From assembly GCF_027924185.1 (NCBI RefSeq), contig NZ_BRVO01000001.1, positions 186,001-250,000 of the forward strand: a stretch of DNA of 64,000 bases, written 5' to 3'. The stretch is from Neptunitalea lumnitzerae. GTDB lineage: Bacteria; Bacteroidota; Bacteroidia; Flavobacteriales; Flavobacteriaceae. The number at the start of each line of letters is the position of its first letter. Within the stretch, counting starts at the first letter, position 1. Under the pieces are notes generated by a model. The model saw only the letters and a program-made list of their open reading frames with translations, ran no database searches and was not told the DNA's origin. Position numbers and translations under genes: made by a program. Of the stretch, positions 9,886-17,782 are shown piece by piece.

Positions 9886-10347
9886 ATGAAAAAATTTATT
9901 CTATTATGTGTATGCATAATTGGTACCGCTACATTATTTGCCCAAGGGGAAGGTTCTAAAACAAAGTATAACCTAGCTTTTGGTAATGCAGATATATCTT
10001 CAGTTACTGCAAAATGGCGTTTTAGTATCTTATTAGGAGAACCTATTATTAACGGAAGTTACAAATGGGAAGGAACCGGGAAATTACATGCCAACGATTT
10101 CATTATTTTAAAAGTTCAAGCTAATGGAGACCCAGACATTTATGCTTGGGTAAAAATAGACCCTGCAATACCGGAAGCCGATGGAGATTACGGTTACAAT
10201 ATGGCACGATCTCCGAACTGGGATGAAACATTTTGTGGATATGATGAAAATGGGAGAGTAATAAGATGCTGGTCTGCAGAGAATGCTAAACATTTTTGGA
10301 AAAATGGATTTACTGTAATTGACTTCAAATTCAAAAGAAAGCAATAA
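9886..10347 (+). CDS. Secreted hypothetical protein
   Basis: The ATG at 9886 starts a clean signal peptide (MKKFILLCVCIIGTATLFAQ). The in-frame TTG at 9841 would add 15 residues before it and spoil the signal, so I prefer the ATG. The mature part of about 133 residues is rich in Trp and Gly and probably beta-structured. It contains Cys pairs (CGYDENGRVIRCW). I recognise no family. It is preceded by a 120-base gap and followed by a 290-base gap ending in a bidirectional terminator. Confidence 0.78.
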   Translation: MKKFILLCVCIIGTATLFAQGEGSKTKYNLAFGNADISSVTAKWRFSILLGEPIINGSYKWEGTGKLHANDFIILKVQANGDPDIYAWVKIDPAIPEADGDYGYNMARSPNWDETFCGYDENGRVIRCWSAENAKHFWKNGFTVIDFKFKRKQ

Positions 10348-10574
10348 TTACTTTCCATCAGTTTTACATAAATAGAAGGCATATTAAACATAAATAACAC
10401 CGAATCAAAAATGCTAATATCCCTTCACTAATTATGAACTTCAATCTTACAAAAGTTTCAATATGTTTTTAAGAAAGGCAAAAGATAAATTTAATAGCAA
10501 TTTTTAATAACTCTTTTACAATTATTGAGTTTTAGAACTTCATGTGTTTTAATGAAGTACCTTACTTACTAAAA

Positions 10575-10600
10575 AAAGCTCCCTCACGGGAGCTTTCTTT
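10575..10600. terminator. Bidirectional terminator between convergent genes
   Basis: AAAGCTCCC and GGGAGCTTT form a 9-bp stem around TCAC, flanked by an A run on the left and a T run on the right. It can therefore serve both the secreted protein (+) and the small membrane protein (-). The remaining bases of 10348-10638 show nothing else. Confidence 0.88.
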
Positions 10601-10638
10601 TCATAGCAGCTTTTTTATAATTCTAAAAAATGTTTTAT

Positions 10639-10842
10639 TTAATTTCTGTTTTCAGCTTGTACTACATCGGTATCTTTTCTATATTTTAGTAGAGATATTC
10701 CTGAAATAAAAAAGATAAAACCAAGTATACTTAAGGCCCAAGGACTCACCCACAAACTCATACTACCAAAAATACCCATGATGCCCATTACTAAACTTAT
10801 TGCACCTCCTATGGCCATTATTATTCCAAATATTTTAATCAT
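10639..10842 (-). CDS. Small two-helix membrane protein
   Basis: I start at the ATG at 10842 (MIKIFGIIMAIGG), because the longer frame upstream has no obvious homologous character. The 67-residue product has two transmembrane helices (about 4-27 and 33-53) and a charged C-terminal tail (KYRKDTDVVQAENRN). It is Gly/Ile/Met rich, a common kind of small inner-membrane protein with no known function. The bidirectional terminator lies directly downstream. Confidence 0.7.
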   Translation of the reverse strand: MIKIFGIIMAIGGAISLVMGIMGIFGSMSLWVSPWALSILGFIFFISGISLLKYRKDTDVVQAENRN

Positions 10843-11067
10843 AACTTTTAGTTTTTCTGGTTTGTTTACCAAATATATAAATCTAAAAAACACATTTTCA
10901 ACAAATTAACACCACATTACCAATCATTAGCATAATTTTATTAGTTTCCCACAAAAAACCTTTCCTCTTTAACAATTTATTGCAACTAACGTAATAATTA
11001 AGCGGATTTAACTTATTTTCGTAACCAAAACCCTATTGTGCTTATCTATAGCACGTGATAAACTAAT

Positions 11068-11571
11068 ATGAAAAGAGCAGTATACTTAAAATTATTTGTT
11101 GGCTTAGCACTTGTACTAGCTAATGTAAGTTGTGACCAATTAACAAAAAAAGAAGTTAGAAGAAGTATTGATAGTCATGAGTATATTGAAGTTATAAGCA
11201 CCAATTTTATACTCACTAAAGTAGAAAATACAGGAGCAGCACTAAGTTTTGGTCAAAACTTCGCACCTTTTGTTAAGCTCATTATATTTCAAATACTTCC
11301 TATTTTAGTTTTGATTTATATGTTTTACTATGCCATTCATAAAACCGATACCAACTTAAAATTTATAGCCATTACATTTATTGTAGGTGGTGGTATAGGC
11401 AATATTATAGATCGTATTAGGTATGATTCGGTAACCGATTTTATGTATATGGAATTAGGACCTTTGCACACAGGTGTATTTAATATGGCAGATGTATCTG
11501 TTACCTTAGGAGGATTATTGCTTTTATCGCAATGGATTTTTAGACCAAAACATGAATTAGCGCAATCATAA
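11068..11571 (+). CDS. lspA: Signal peptidase II (lipoprotein signal peptidase)
   Basis: LspA is the inner-membrane aspartic protease that removes signal peptides from prolipoproteins after lipidation. The 167-residue length fits the family. Visible motifs in order are DQLTKK near residue 23, NTGAALSFG, GGGIGNIIDRIRYDSVTDF, and FNMADVSVTLG. The aspartates in VTDF and FNMAD match the two catalytic Asp residues of the family. Four transmembrane helices are apparent. The many lipoproteins in this window are its expected substrates. It appears to be transcribed alone or with the following lipoprotein gene. Confidence 0.93.
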   Translation: MKRAVYLKLFVGLALVLANVSCDQLTKKEVRRSIDSHEYIEVISTNFILTKVENTGAALSFGQNFAPFVKLIIFQILPILVLIYMFYYAIHKTDTNLKFIAITFIVGGGIGNIIDRIRYDSVTDFMYMELGPLHTGVFNMADVSVTLGGLLLLSQWIFRPKHELAQS

Positions 11572-11631
11572 TATAATAAGGCATACGCAACCTATTTTTA
11601 GAATTTGTATCTACTTAAAAAGTAACATTTA

Positions 11632-12036
11632 ATGAAAAAAATAACCACCCTACTTTTAATAATACTTGTATTTATAAGCTGCTCAAATGATGGTGAAGAT
11701 ACCCTTCTACTAGACTCTAGTTCGCTTGTAGGCACTTATGAGTGGATAGTAACCCAAGGTGGTTCGGGCTATATATATAACACTCCAGATAATTCTAATT
11801 CTACAGGTAGCTTAACCATTACTAGTAATACTGTTACATTTATTTTTAACGGTGAAGTTACCATACAAGGTAATTACCATTTAGAAGTTAAAAATTCTGA
11901 TTTATTAAACGAAGCTATGAGTGCTATGGTACTAGATAATGGCACCTATTATTTAATAGATTATGATGAAAATAGTATTATACTTATAGAAGATGTACCT
12001 AACGGTTTTTCTTATGGATACGTGAAGCTATTATAA
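11632..12036 (+). CDS. Putative lipoprotein (lipocalin-like size), hypothetical
   Basis: This 134-residue protein has a lipobox leader (LVFISC, Cys18). The mature part carries SLVGTYEW near its start and alternating strands (SLTITSNTVTFIFNGEVTIQGNY), consistent with a small lipocalin-like beta-barrel as in many Bacteroidota lipoproteins. Its stop codon overlaps the next start (TAATG at 12034-12038), which suggests translational coupling with the following gene. Confidence 0.82.
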   Translation: MKKITTLLLIILVFISCSNDGEDTLLLDSSSLVGTYEWIVTQGGSGYIYNTPDNSNSTGSLTITSNTVTFIFNGEVTIQGNYHLEVKNSDLLNEAMSAMVLDNGTYYLIDYDENSIILIEDVPNGFSYGYVKLL

Positions 12037-12689
12037 TGAGATACCGAAAAATAAGAGGACATAGAAAAAAATGGAAACGTATAGATGACTGGGTAGAAAG
12101 CAATAAAGACCTAGATATAAATTACCTCAAAACTGTTCAACGTTCATATTGCAAAATATGGGTAGCTCCTTGGTACAGTATTCCCATTACCAACAGTGCT
12201 GTGCCACAACCTAACGGAGTAACAAAGGCTAAAATGCTAGAAGGCCTACTTACTATACACGACAGCTGGAAGCAAACACTTAATGAATTAGGCCAACCGT
12301 ATTACTTAAAAATATGGTTATACGAACCAAGATTTTTCCTATCACAAGTAGTTTGTTCCATTGGCGATATGCAACATTTTTACAACCAAACCTTTTATAA
12401 ACCTACCATAAATAAAGCATTTCCATTAGTAAATTACGGAAAGTTAGCTGATACCTTAGCTAATTTCGACTGGGAACATTGCTGGGATGAAGATTTCTTA
12501 ACAGACAGTGACTTAGGTAGCCAAGATAGTTGGGGAATGACTACAGAAGAGTTTGCATCTCACAAATCATGGTTTACAAGTGAATTAAAAAAAACACATA
12601 GATTAACTCGCATTAATACGGCATATAACAATCAAATTAATTCATATGCCTTTAAAAAAGGGGATGTTTATATAGGCGGCATTCCTTAA
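12036..12689 (+). CDS. Conserved-looking hypothetical protein, translationally coupled
   Basis: This 217-residue cytoplasmic-looking protein has no signal peptide or membrane segment. The N-terminus is very basic (MRYRKIRGHRKKWKR) and the rest is rich in Trp and Tyr (IWVAPWYSIP, YYLKIWLYEPRFFL, FDWEHCWDEDF). The start codon overlaps the upstream lipoprotein stop by one base. I do not recognise the family. The coupling suggests it is made with the lipoprotein, but no joint function can be read. Confidence 0.8.
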   Translation: MRYRKIRGHRKKWKRIDDWVESNKDLDINYLKTVQRSYCKIWVAPWYSIPITNSAVPQPNGVTKAKMLEGLLTIHDSWKQTLNELGQPYYLKIWLYEPRFFLSQVVCSIGDMQHFYNQTFYKPTINKAFPLVNYGKLADTLANFDWEHCWDEDFLTDSDLGSQDSWGMTTEEFASHKSWFTSELKKTHRLTRINTAYNNQINSYAFKKGDVYIGGIP

Positions 12690-12748
12690 CACCTTTATAA
12701 CTATTTGCCATTTAATTATTTAGTACCTTGGTAAGCAAACATTACCAC

Positions 12749-13282
12749 ATGGAAGCTTTAAACAACCAATACAATACCCTTAACAGGCTTACTACCAACA
12801 AGCTGATAGATGTGGTTAAAAATTACCATCAGTACGGGTACACAGAAGAATTAAGAGAACTAGCTCTCAATATATTAGAAGATAGAGGTATTACTAAAAT
12901 AGATTTGCAATTAACTGGCAACTTAGAAAACAGAACTTACCAAAAAGCCAACGAGCAGTATCAAGCTTATAGAAAAAACTCTAAAGTTGCTTTTGTTAGC
13001 TATATATTGGTATTTGCATTTAAAATTATAACCCGTTTTTCTTATTCAATATCCGACAGTTTGGTGTCCTTATTTCTAGTACTTACTATATTTTTTCTAG
13101 CATTGTATTTTATTTATATAATTCTGTCATTTATAAATCAACGACAATTTTTTAAAATATTAGGAGATAGCTATGGTCCTGAAGGAGCTTTGGTCTATCT
13201 ACTCATTGGAATGCCTTTTTACTTTTTTATGTATTTTTACTTTCGTAAACAAATGAAAGAGAAGATCAAAGAAATAAGATAG
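12749..13282 (+). CDS. Hypothetical membrane protein
   Basis: I choose the ATG at 12749 (MEALNNQYNTLNRLT) over the in-frame TTG at 12728. The N-terminal ~70 residues are soluble and helical (LIDVVKNYHQYGYTEELRELALNILEDRGI), a pattern seen in Bacteroidota proteins ahead of membrane segments. Three hydrophobic stretches follow (about 78-98, 102-132 and 148-166), with a basic C-terminus. No family is assigned. Confidence 0.78.
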   Translation: MEALNNQYNTLNRLTTNKLIDVVKNYHQYGYTEELRELALNILEDRGITKIDLQLTGNLENRTYQKANEQYQAYRKNSKVAFVSYILVFAFKIITRFSYSISDSLVSLFLVLTIFFLALYFIYIILSFINQRQFFKILGDSYGPEGALVYLLIGMPFYFFMYFYFRKQMKEKIKEIR

Positions 13283-13337
13283 ACAATTTTAAGCTCTACG
13301 CTTCTATTTCAGTAAAAACTATTCCTATTAAAATATT

Positions 13338-13889
13338 ATGAAAAAACTAATCATTTTTTTTACGATTCTAACTGCTATTTCATGTTCTAAAACTACTGGT
13401 GAAGAAGTACAAACTATTACCATTAAAGACAAATATTCATTAACCATTCCTAAGTTTTTAAAGGAAAGTTTTATGCTCAATCAAGATGCTTCATTGTCTT
13501 ATGAAAATCAGTTTAAAGAATTATATGTTATTGTTTTAGACGAAGACAAGCAGGAACTAAAAGACCTTTTAGAACAAAACAATGCATTAGAGTTATACCC
13601 TGAAGATTTAGAAGCCTACCATGAGCTTTGCTCTGTAACATTTAAAGATGCCTTGGCAGAATATAAAGAAATAGCCATTTCAACTACAGAAGTAAACAAT
13701 TTACCAGCTATCATTCAGTCATTTTCAGCTACTGAAGAAGGCAATGAAATCTATTATTATTTGGGCACTTATGAGAGTAAAAACACCTATTACCAAGTTC
13801 TTACCTGGACATTACTAAGCAGTAAAGAAAAACACAAAGCACAAATGGAGGCCATGTTAATGTCTTTAAAAGACCTGCAGAAAATATAG
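13338..13889 (+). CDS. Putative lipoprotein, hypothetical
   Basis: This 183-residue protein has a short leader and lipobox (LTAISC, Cys16). The mature part begins with KYSLTIPKFLKESFMLNQDASLSYEN, a pattern seen in secreted Bacteroidota proteins of PsbP-like or DUF1795-like size, but I cannot assign a family. The protein is acidic and alpha/beta. It stands alone, with a bidirectional terminator downstream. Confidence 0.8.
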   Translation: MKKLIIFFTILTAISCSKTTGEEVQTITIKDKYSLTIPKFLKESFMLNQDASLSYENQFKELYVIVLDEDKQELKDLLEQNNALELYPEDLEAYHELCSVTFKDALAEYKEIAISTTEVNNLPAIIQSFSATEEGNEIYYYLGTYESKNTYYQVLTWTLLSSKEKHKAQMEAMLMSLKDLQKI

Positions 13890-14070
13890 GTAGAAATTCC
13901 TTAGCAAATAAAGGAAGCATTATACTATGTAAGGTATAACCCTAGTAACTAAATAGGGGTTTTACTATTTACATTTCTAAGACTTTATGCAACTTGTAAA
14001 AGAATAATTAAATCATAATTAAGTGAACAACTCTTTAATAGAGTTTTACAAGTGTTTAAGTGAAGCAAAT

Positions 14071-14100
14071 AAAAACCCCTGATACATATCAGGGGTTTTT
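14071..14100. terminator. Bidirectional terminator
   Basis: AAAAACCCCTGAT and ATCAGGGGTTTTT form a perfect 13-bp stem with a 4-nt loop. It lies between the convergent lipoprotein gene (+) and pseudouridine synthase gene (-), and its A and T runs allow use in both directions. Confidence 0.93.
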
Positions 14101-14103
14101 CTA

Positions 14104-14970
14104 TTATTTTAAATTCTTAAGATTTATAACTTCTTGCTTAGTTAAGAAGCGCCAATGTCCTCTAGGTAAATCTTTCTTGGTAAGGTTAGCAAACAGTACT
14201 CGGTCTAACATTACAACTTCATACCCTAGATGAGCAAAAATTCGTCTAATAATACGGTTTCGTCCGCTATGTATACGTACACCAACTTCACGTTTACCTG
14301 CATTATCTATATAACTAATTTCATCAACCTCAATTGGCCCATCGTCTAAAGTAAGTCCGTTTCTAATTTTATTCATATCTGCCATGGTTAAATTTTTATC
14401 TAACCCCACATGATATAATTTAGACACCCCTGATGCTGGGTGCGTTAATTTCTTAGCCAAATCGCCATCATTTGTTAATAGCAACAACCCAGTTGTAGGT
14501 CTATCCAATCTACCCACTGGTACAATACGAGATCTGGTTGCATTTGCAACCAAGTCCATAACTGTTTTTCTACCCTTCTCATCTGCAGTGGTAGTAATAA
14601 ACCCTTTTGGTTTGTTAAGCAACACATATTCTATAGGCTCTGCCACAATACGTTTACCATCAAACCTTACCTCATCGGTTGGTTGTACTTTATACCCCAT
14701 CTCCGTTACCAATTTACCATTAACGGTAACGTTTCCGGCTGCTATAAGTACATCTGCCTCTCTACGGCTGCAAATACCCGCATTAGCAATAAATTTATTT
14801 AAACGAATTCCGTCACTATCTTTCTTAGGCGTTTGCTTGGGTGCTCCTTTTGGTCTTGTGCGATCCCAACTTTTTTTCATTGGTGCATTTCCCCTAGCAA
14901 AGCTCTTTTTCTTGGCTCCTCCACCCTGTCTGCCAGACTTATTTCCTGACGACTTATCATTTCTACTCAT
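14104..14970 (-). CDS. rRNA pseudouridine synthase, RsuA/RluB family
   Basis: The enzyme converts a specific rRNA uridine to pseudouridine. I start at ATG 14970 (MSRNDKSSG), six codons inside the longest frame. Residues 1-50 are a basic, low-complexity extension typical of Bacteroidota members. An S4 RNA-binding domain follows (RLNKFIANAGICSRREADVLIAAGNVTVNG, ~53-115). The catalytic domain carries VGRLDRPTTGLLLLTNDGDLAKKLTHP, with the catalytic Asp in GRLD. The C-terminal GRNRIIRRIFAHLGYEV motif is also present. The RsuA/RluB/RluE subgroup is secure; the exact rRNA site is not. Confidence 0.93.
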   Translation of the reverse strand: MSRNDKSSGNKSGRQGGGAKKKSFARGNAPMKKSWDRTRPKGAPKQTPKKDSDGIRLNKFIANAGICSRREADVLIAAGNVTVNGKLVTEMGYKVQPTDEVRFDGKRIVAEPIEYVLLNKPKGFITTTADEKGRKTVMDLVANATRSRIVPVGRLDRPTTGLLLLTNDGDLAKKLTHPASGVSKLYHVGLDKNLTMADMNKIRNGLTLDDGPIEVDEISYIDNAGKREVGVRIHSGRNRIIRRIFAHLGYEVVMLDRVLFANLTKKDLPRGHWRFLTKQEVINLKNLK

Positions 14971-15847
14971 ATATTCTATTTTGTGCAAAGATACATAGAA
15001 GTTATACTCAATAGTGACCTATTAGCTAAAAATACGACAACACACCTTTTTAACCAGATTTTTTGATAACAAATACTGTTGAAAAACCCAATAACTACCA
15101 TACTTTTTTATAAACACAAAAAAAATATTTTTTTTAACGCAACCATTTTAAACATATACCATCTTATAATAAACTCATGTACTTTTTAAGTACAAAAGTT
15201 CATTAAATTAATTTTTGTTTCCGCTTAAGCTAATGCTGAACATTTGTGATAGAGGAAATATATGAGTTTATAAAAGCAGTTTGCAAATACAGCTGTGTTA
15301 CAAATAATATAAATTATAAGTGCACCTTAAAAACAATTACCTAGGGTTGTGGGGACAATAAGGGTTTATGGTATAAAGGCGCAAAAACTATGGTTTATAT
15401 TTAATTTGTGCACAGCTTTTTTTTCTTTTAAACTGTAAGCAAAATATACCATTTTACACCTCATTTTGTTTTAAATATAACGAAGTTGTATATAATAAAA
15501 TTTTTTAATTTTATACTGCTATATTTGTAGAAGAGTAGAGACATTAAGACTGCTTTGCTAGTTTTAATGCATTTTTTTAAATAAGGTAGTTTTTTTCATG
15601 CTGCGTAGGAACTGTACCGTATAAAGCTTCTTGTTAACTGTATTTACACAAGAGGTAATTTTTCAATTTATCATCCAACATGAACTGCGCAGCTTTTACC
15701 CTACTTACATAAAAAACATAAAATTCTTCCATTTTACTTTACATATTCACACCTAAGGAATATTAATTATCAATATTTTATAAAATATGGTGCAACAATT
15801 ATCGTTTTTCATAGAAAATATTATTTTTGTTGAAAACCTACCACACA
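14971..15847. other. Long gene-free divergent region
   Basis: This 877-base AT-rich stretch lies between two divergent genes and contains no credible reading frame. It is far longer than the other intergenic regions. It holds a promoter-like TATATTTG at 15520-15527 and a terminator-like hairpin at 15542-15578. A less AT-rich patch around 15325-15400 (ccta-ggg-ttgtgggg) could belong to an unannotated RNA. I could not match it to any RNA family. Confidence 0.5.
15520..15578 (+). ncRNA. Candidate small RNA or orphan promoter-terminator unit
   Basis: TATATTTG at 15520-15527 fits the Bacteroidota -7 element TAnnTTTG exactly, though no good -33 TTTG is placed upstream. About 15 bases downstream, CATTAAGACT pairs with AGTTTTAATG (one G-U pair) around an 8-nt loop, and a run of seven T residues follows. 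The hairpin looks like a real terminator. Either it ends a longer RNA started further left, or it ends a very short transcript of about 45 nt. Confidence 0.35.
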
Positions 15848-17770
15848 ATGAATAAAACACTTATATTTTTATCAATTTTTTCGCTCTTTTACATTCAAAC
15901 TAACGCACAAAAAAAATTAAAGATAAAAGAAGAACAGATTGTAGAGGCTAACGATTTAAAAGCAAAGTTCCCCGATGATGATCTTGCTATTAATTATTAC
16001 GAAAACCATGTTACCTTTGACTTTGACAATTCCAATAATTTAGTAACTGTAAAAAATGATGTACAGTACTCTATACTAAATATTGGTACTAGAGCAGATA
16101 TTCCTATCTACGAATTTTACGATGGTAAATCAGAAATCACTAAACTAACTGCCACCCGATCTAACCGCAAAAACAACTTCTTTTTAAACGTAAATGACCA
16201 AGCTTATAGTAGTAATGGCATTTTTCATAACGATGTTAGGGTAAAACTTTTTAGTATAGATTTTCCTATGTTTGGTTCTAAATATAACATTGAAATTACC
16301 AAAGAGTTTAAAGATATTAAGTACTTCACTACTTTACCTTTTTCTGACCAATACCCTGTTGCCAACCGAAAAATTGTAATTGAAGTTCCGTCTTGGCTTT
16401 CTATTGAGTTTAAAGAAGTAAACTTTGGTGACTATGGTATTGAAAAAACAGTTACTGAAGAAGGTGACAATACCATATATACTTTCATTGCTAAAAATTT
16501 ACCATCTCAATACAAAGAGAATCGCATGCCAGGCTTTAGTTATGTATATCCGCATTTATTGGTATTGGCAAAATCACATACTAAAAAGGGTACTAAAGAG
16601 CAGTTATTTGAGTCTACTGCAGACCAATATGCTTGGTACAAATCTTTAACAGAGGAATTGGCAAACAACCATACCGATTTTAAAGACAAAGTTGCAGAAC
16701 TTACCAAAGATGCTCAAAACGATGAGGAAAAAATTAAAAACATTTTTTATTGGGTTCAAGACAATATTAGGTACATAGCTTTTGAAGATGGTATTGCAGG
16801 CTTTAAACCAGACGAAGCGGCTAATGTATATAATAACCGTTACGGAGATTGTAAAGGAATGGCTAACCTAACCAAAAACATGCTTACAGAAGCTGGGTAT
16901 GATGCTCGTTTATGCTGGATAGGAACCAACCATATTGCCTATGATTATAGCACTCCAAACCTAGCGGTAGATAACCATATGATTTGTGCGGTTAACTTAA
17001 ATGGTAAGTTTATCTTTTTAGATGGTACAGAAGATTACAATGCCTTTGGAGAATATGCAAACCGTATACAAAACAGACAGGTTTTAATTGAAAATGGTGA
17101 TTCTTATATCTTAGAAAGAATTCCTGTAACTAACTCAATTCAAAACCAAGTTACTACAAACATGGAGCTAGCCTTAGAAGGTGAAACCCTAAAAGGAAAA
17201 GTACACCGTGTAATGAAAGGAGAAAGCCGTACGAGCTTACTTCAATTTTATCATACGCTGGAAAATACCGATAAAGAAGATTTTTTAAAAAGCTATTTAT
17301 CTTACCAAGACAATGATAATGTAAAGGTTATAAACCCTACTACTTCAGATTTTACAGATAGAGATGCTGAAATAACTATGGATTATGATGTTACATTGCA
17401 AAATTACACCATGGCTTACGGTAATGAAATGTACATTGGTTTAGAATTTGCAAACCCTTATGAATCTATGGATTTTTCTGAAAGAAAAACAGACTATTGT
17501 TTTTACTATAAAAAAGAAATTGATGATGCTGTGGTGTTTACTATACCCGAAGGTTATAAGGCTACTTACCTACCTAGTGATTTAACTGTAGACACACCCG
17601 AATTCTCGGCATCCCTTACCTATAAGCAAGAAGGAAACACAATTTTCTACAACAAAAAATTCAACTTCAAGAAAGATAAAATAACAAAAGACCATTTTAC
17701 TGAATGGAATGACTTTCATAAAAAGCTAACTACTTTCTATCAAGAACAAATAACCTTAACTAAAATATAA
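15848..17770 (+). CDS. Secreted DUF3857 / transglutaminase-like protein with intact Cys-His-Asp triad
   Basis: I start at ATG 15848 rather than the TTG at 15827, because the ATG begins a clean signal peptide (to about QTNA/Q). The N-terminal half (~residues 30-230) resembles the DUF3857 beta domain. Residues ~280-400 are a transglutaminase/protease-like core: YGDCKGMANLTKNML with Cys335, VDNHMICAV with His377, and FIFLDGTED with Asp392. A C-terminal beta domain (~420-640) completes the DUF3857-transglutaminase-DUF3858 type layout known in Bacteroidota. The exact reaction is unknown for the family. The next gene, 12 bases downstream, is a likely paralogue in the same operon. Confidence 0.9.
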   Translation: MNKTLIFLSIFSLFYIQTNAQKKLKIKEEQIVEANDLKAKFPDDDLAINYYENHVTFDFDNSNNLVTVKNDVQYSILNIGTRADIPIYEFYDGKSEITKLTATRSNRKNNFFLNVNDQAYSSNGIFHNDVRVKLFSIDFPMFGSKYNIEITKEFKDIKYFTTLPFSDQYPVANRKIVIEVPSWLSIEFKEVNFGDYGIEKTVTEEGDNTIYTFIAKNLPSQYKENRMPGFSYVYPHLLVLAKSHTKKGTKEQLFESTADQYAWYKSLTEELANNHTDFKDKVAELTKDAQNDEEKIKNIFYWVQDNIRYIAFEDGIAGFKPDEAANVYNNRYGDCKGMANLTKNMLTEAGYDARLCWIGTNHIAYDYSTPNLAVDNHMICAVNLNGKFIFLDGTEDYNAFGEYANRIQNRQVLIENGDSYILERIPVTNSIQNQVTTNMELALEGETLKGKVHRVMKGESRTSLLQFYHTLENTDKEDFLKSYLSYQDNDNVKVINPTTSDFTDRDAEITMDYDVTLQNYTMAYGNEMYIGLEFANPYESMDFSERKTDYCFYYKKEIDDAVVFTIPEGYKATYLPSDLTVDTPEFSASLTYKQEGNTIFYNKKFNFKKDKITKDHFTEWNDFHKKLTTFYQEQITLTKI

Positions 17771-17782
17771 ATAAACATACTC

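Noticed and set aside
14588-14998. 136-codon ORF opposite the pseudouridine synthase
   Set aside because: It is an antisense shadow of a clearly recognised gene.
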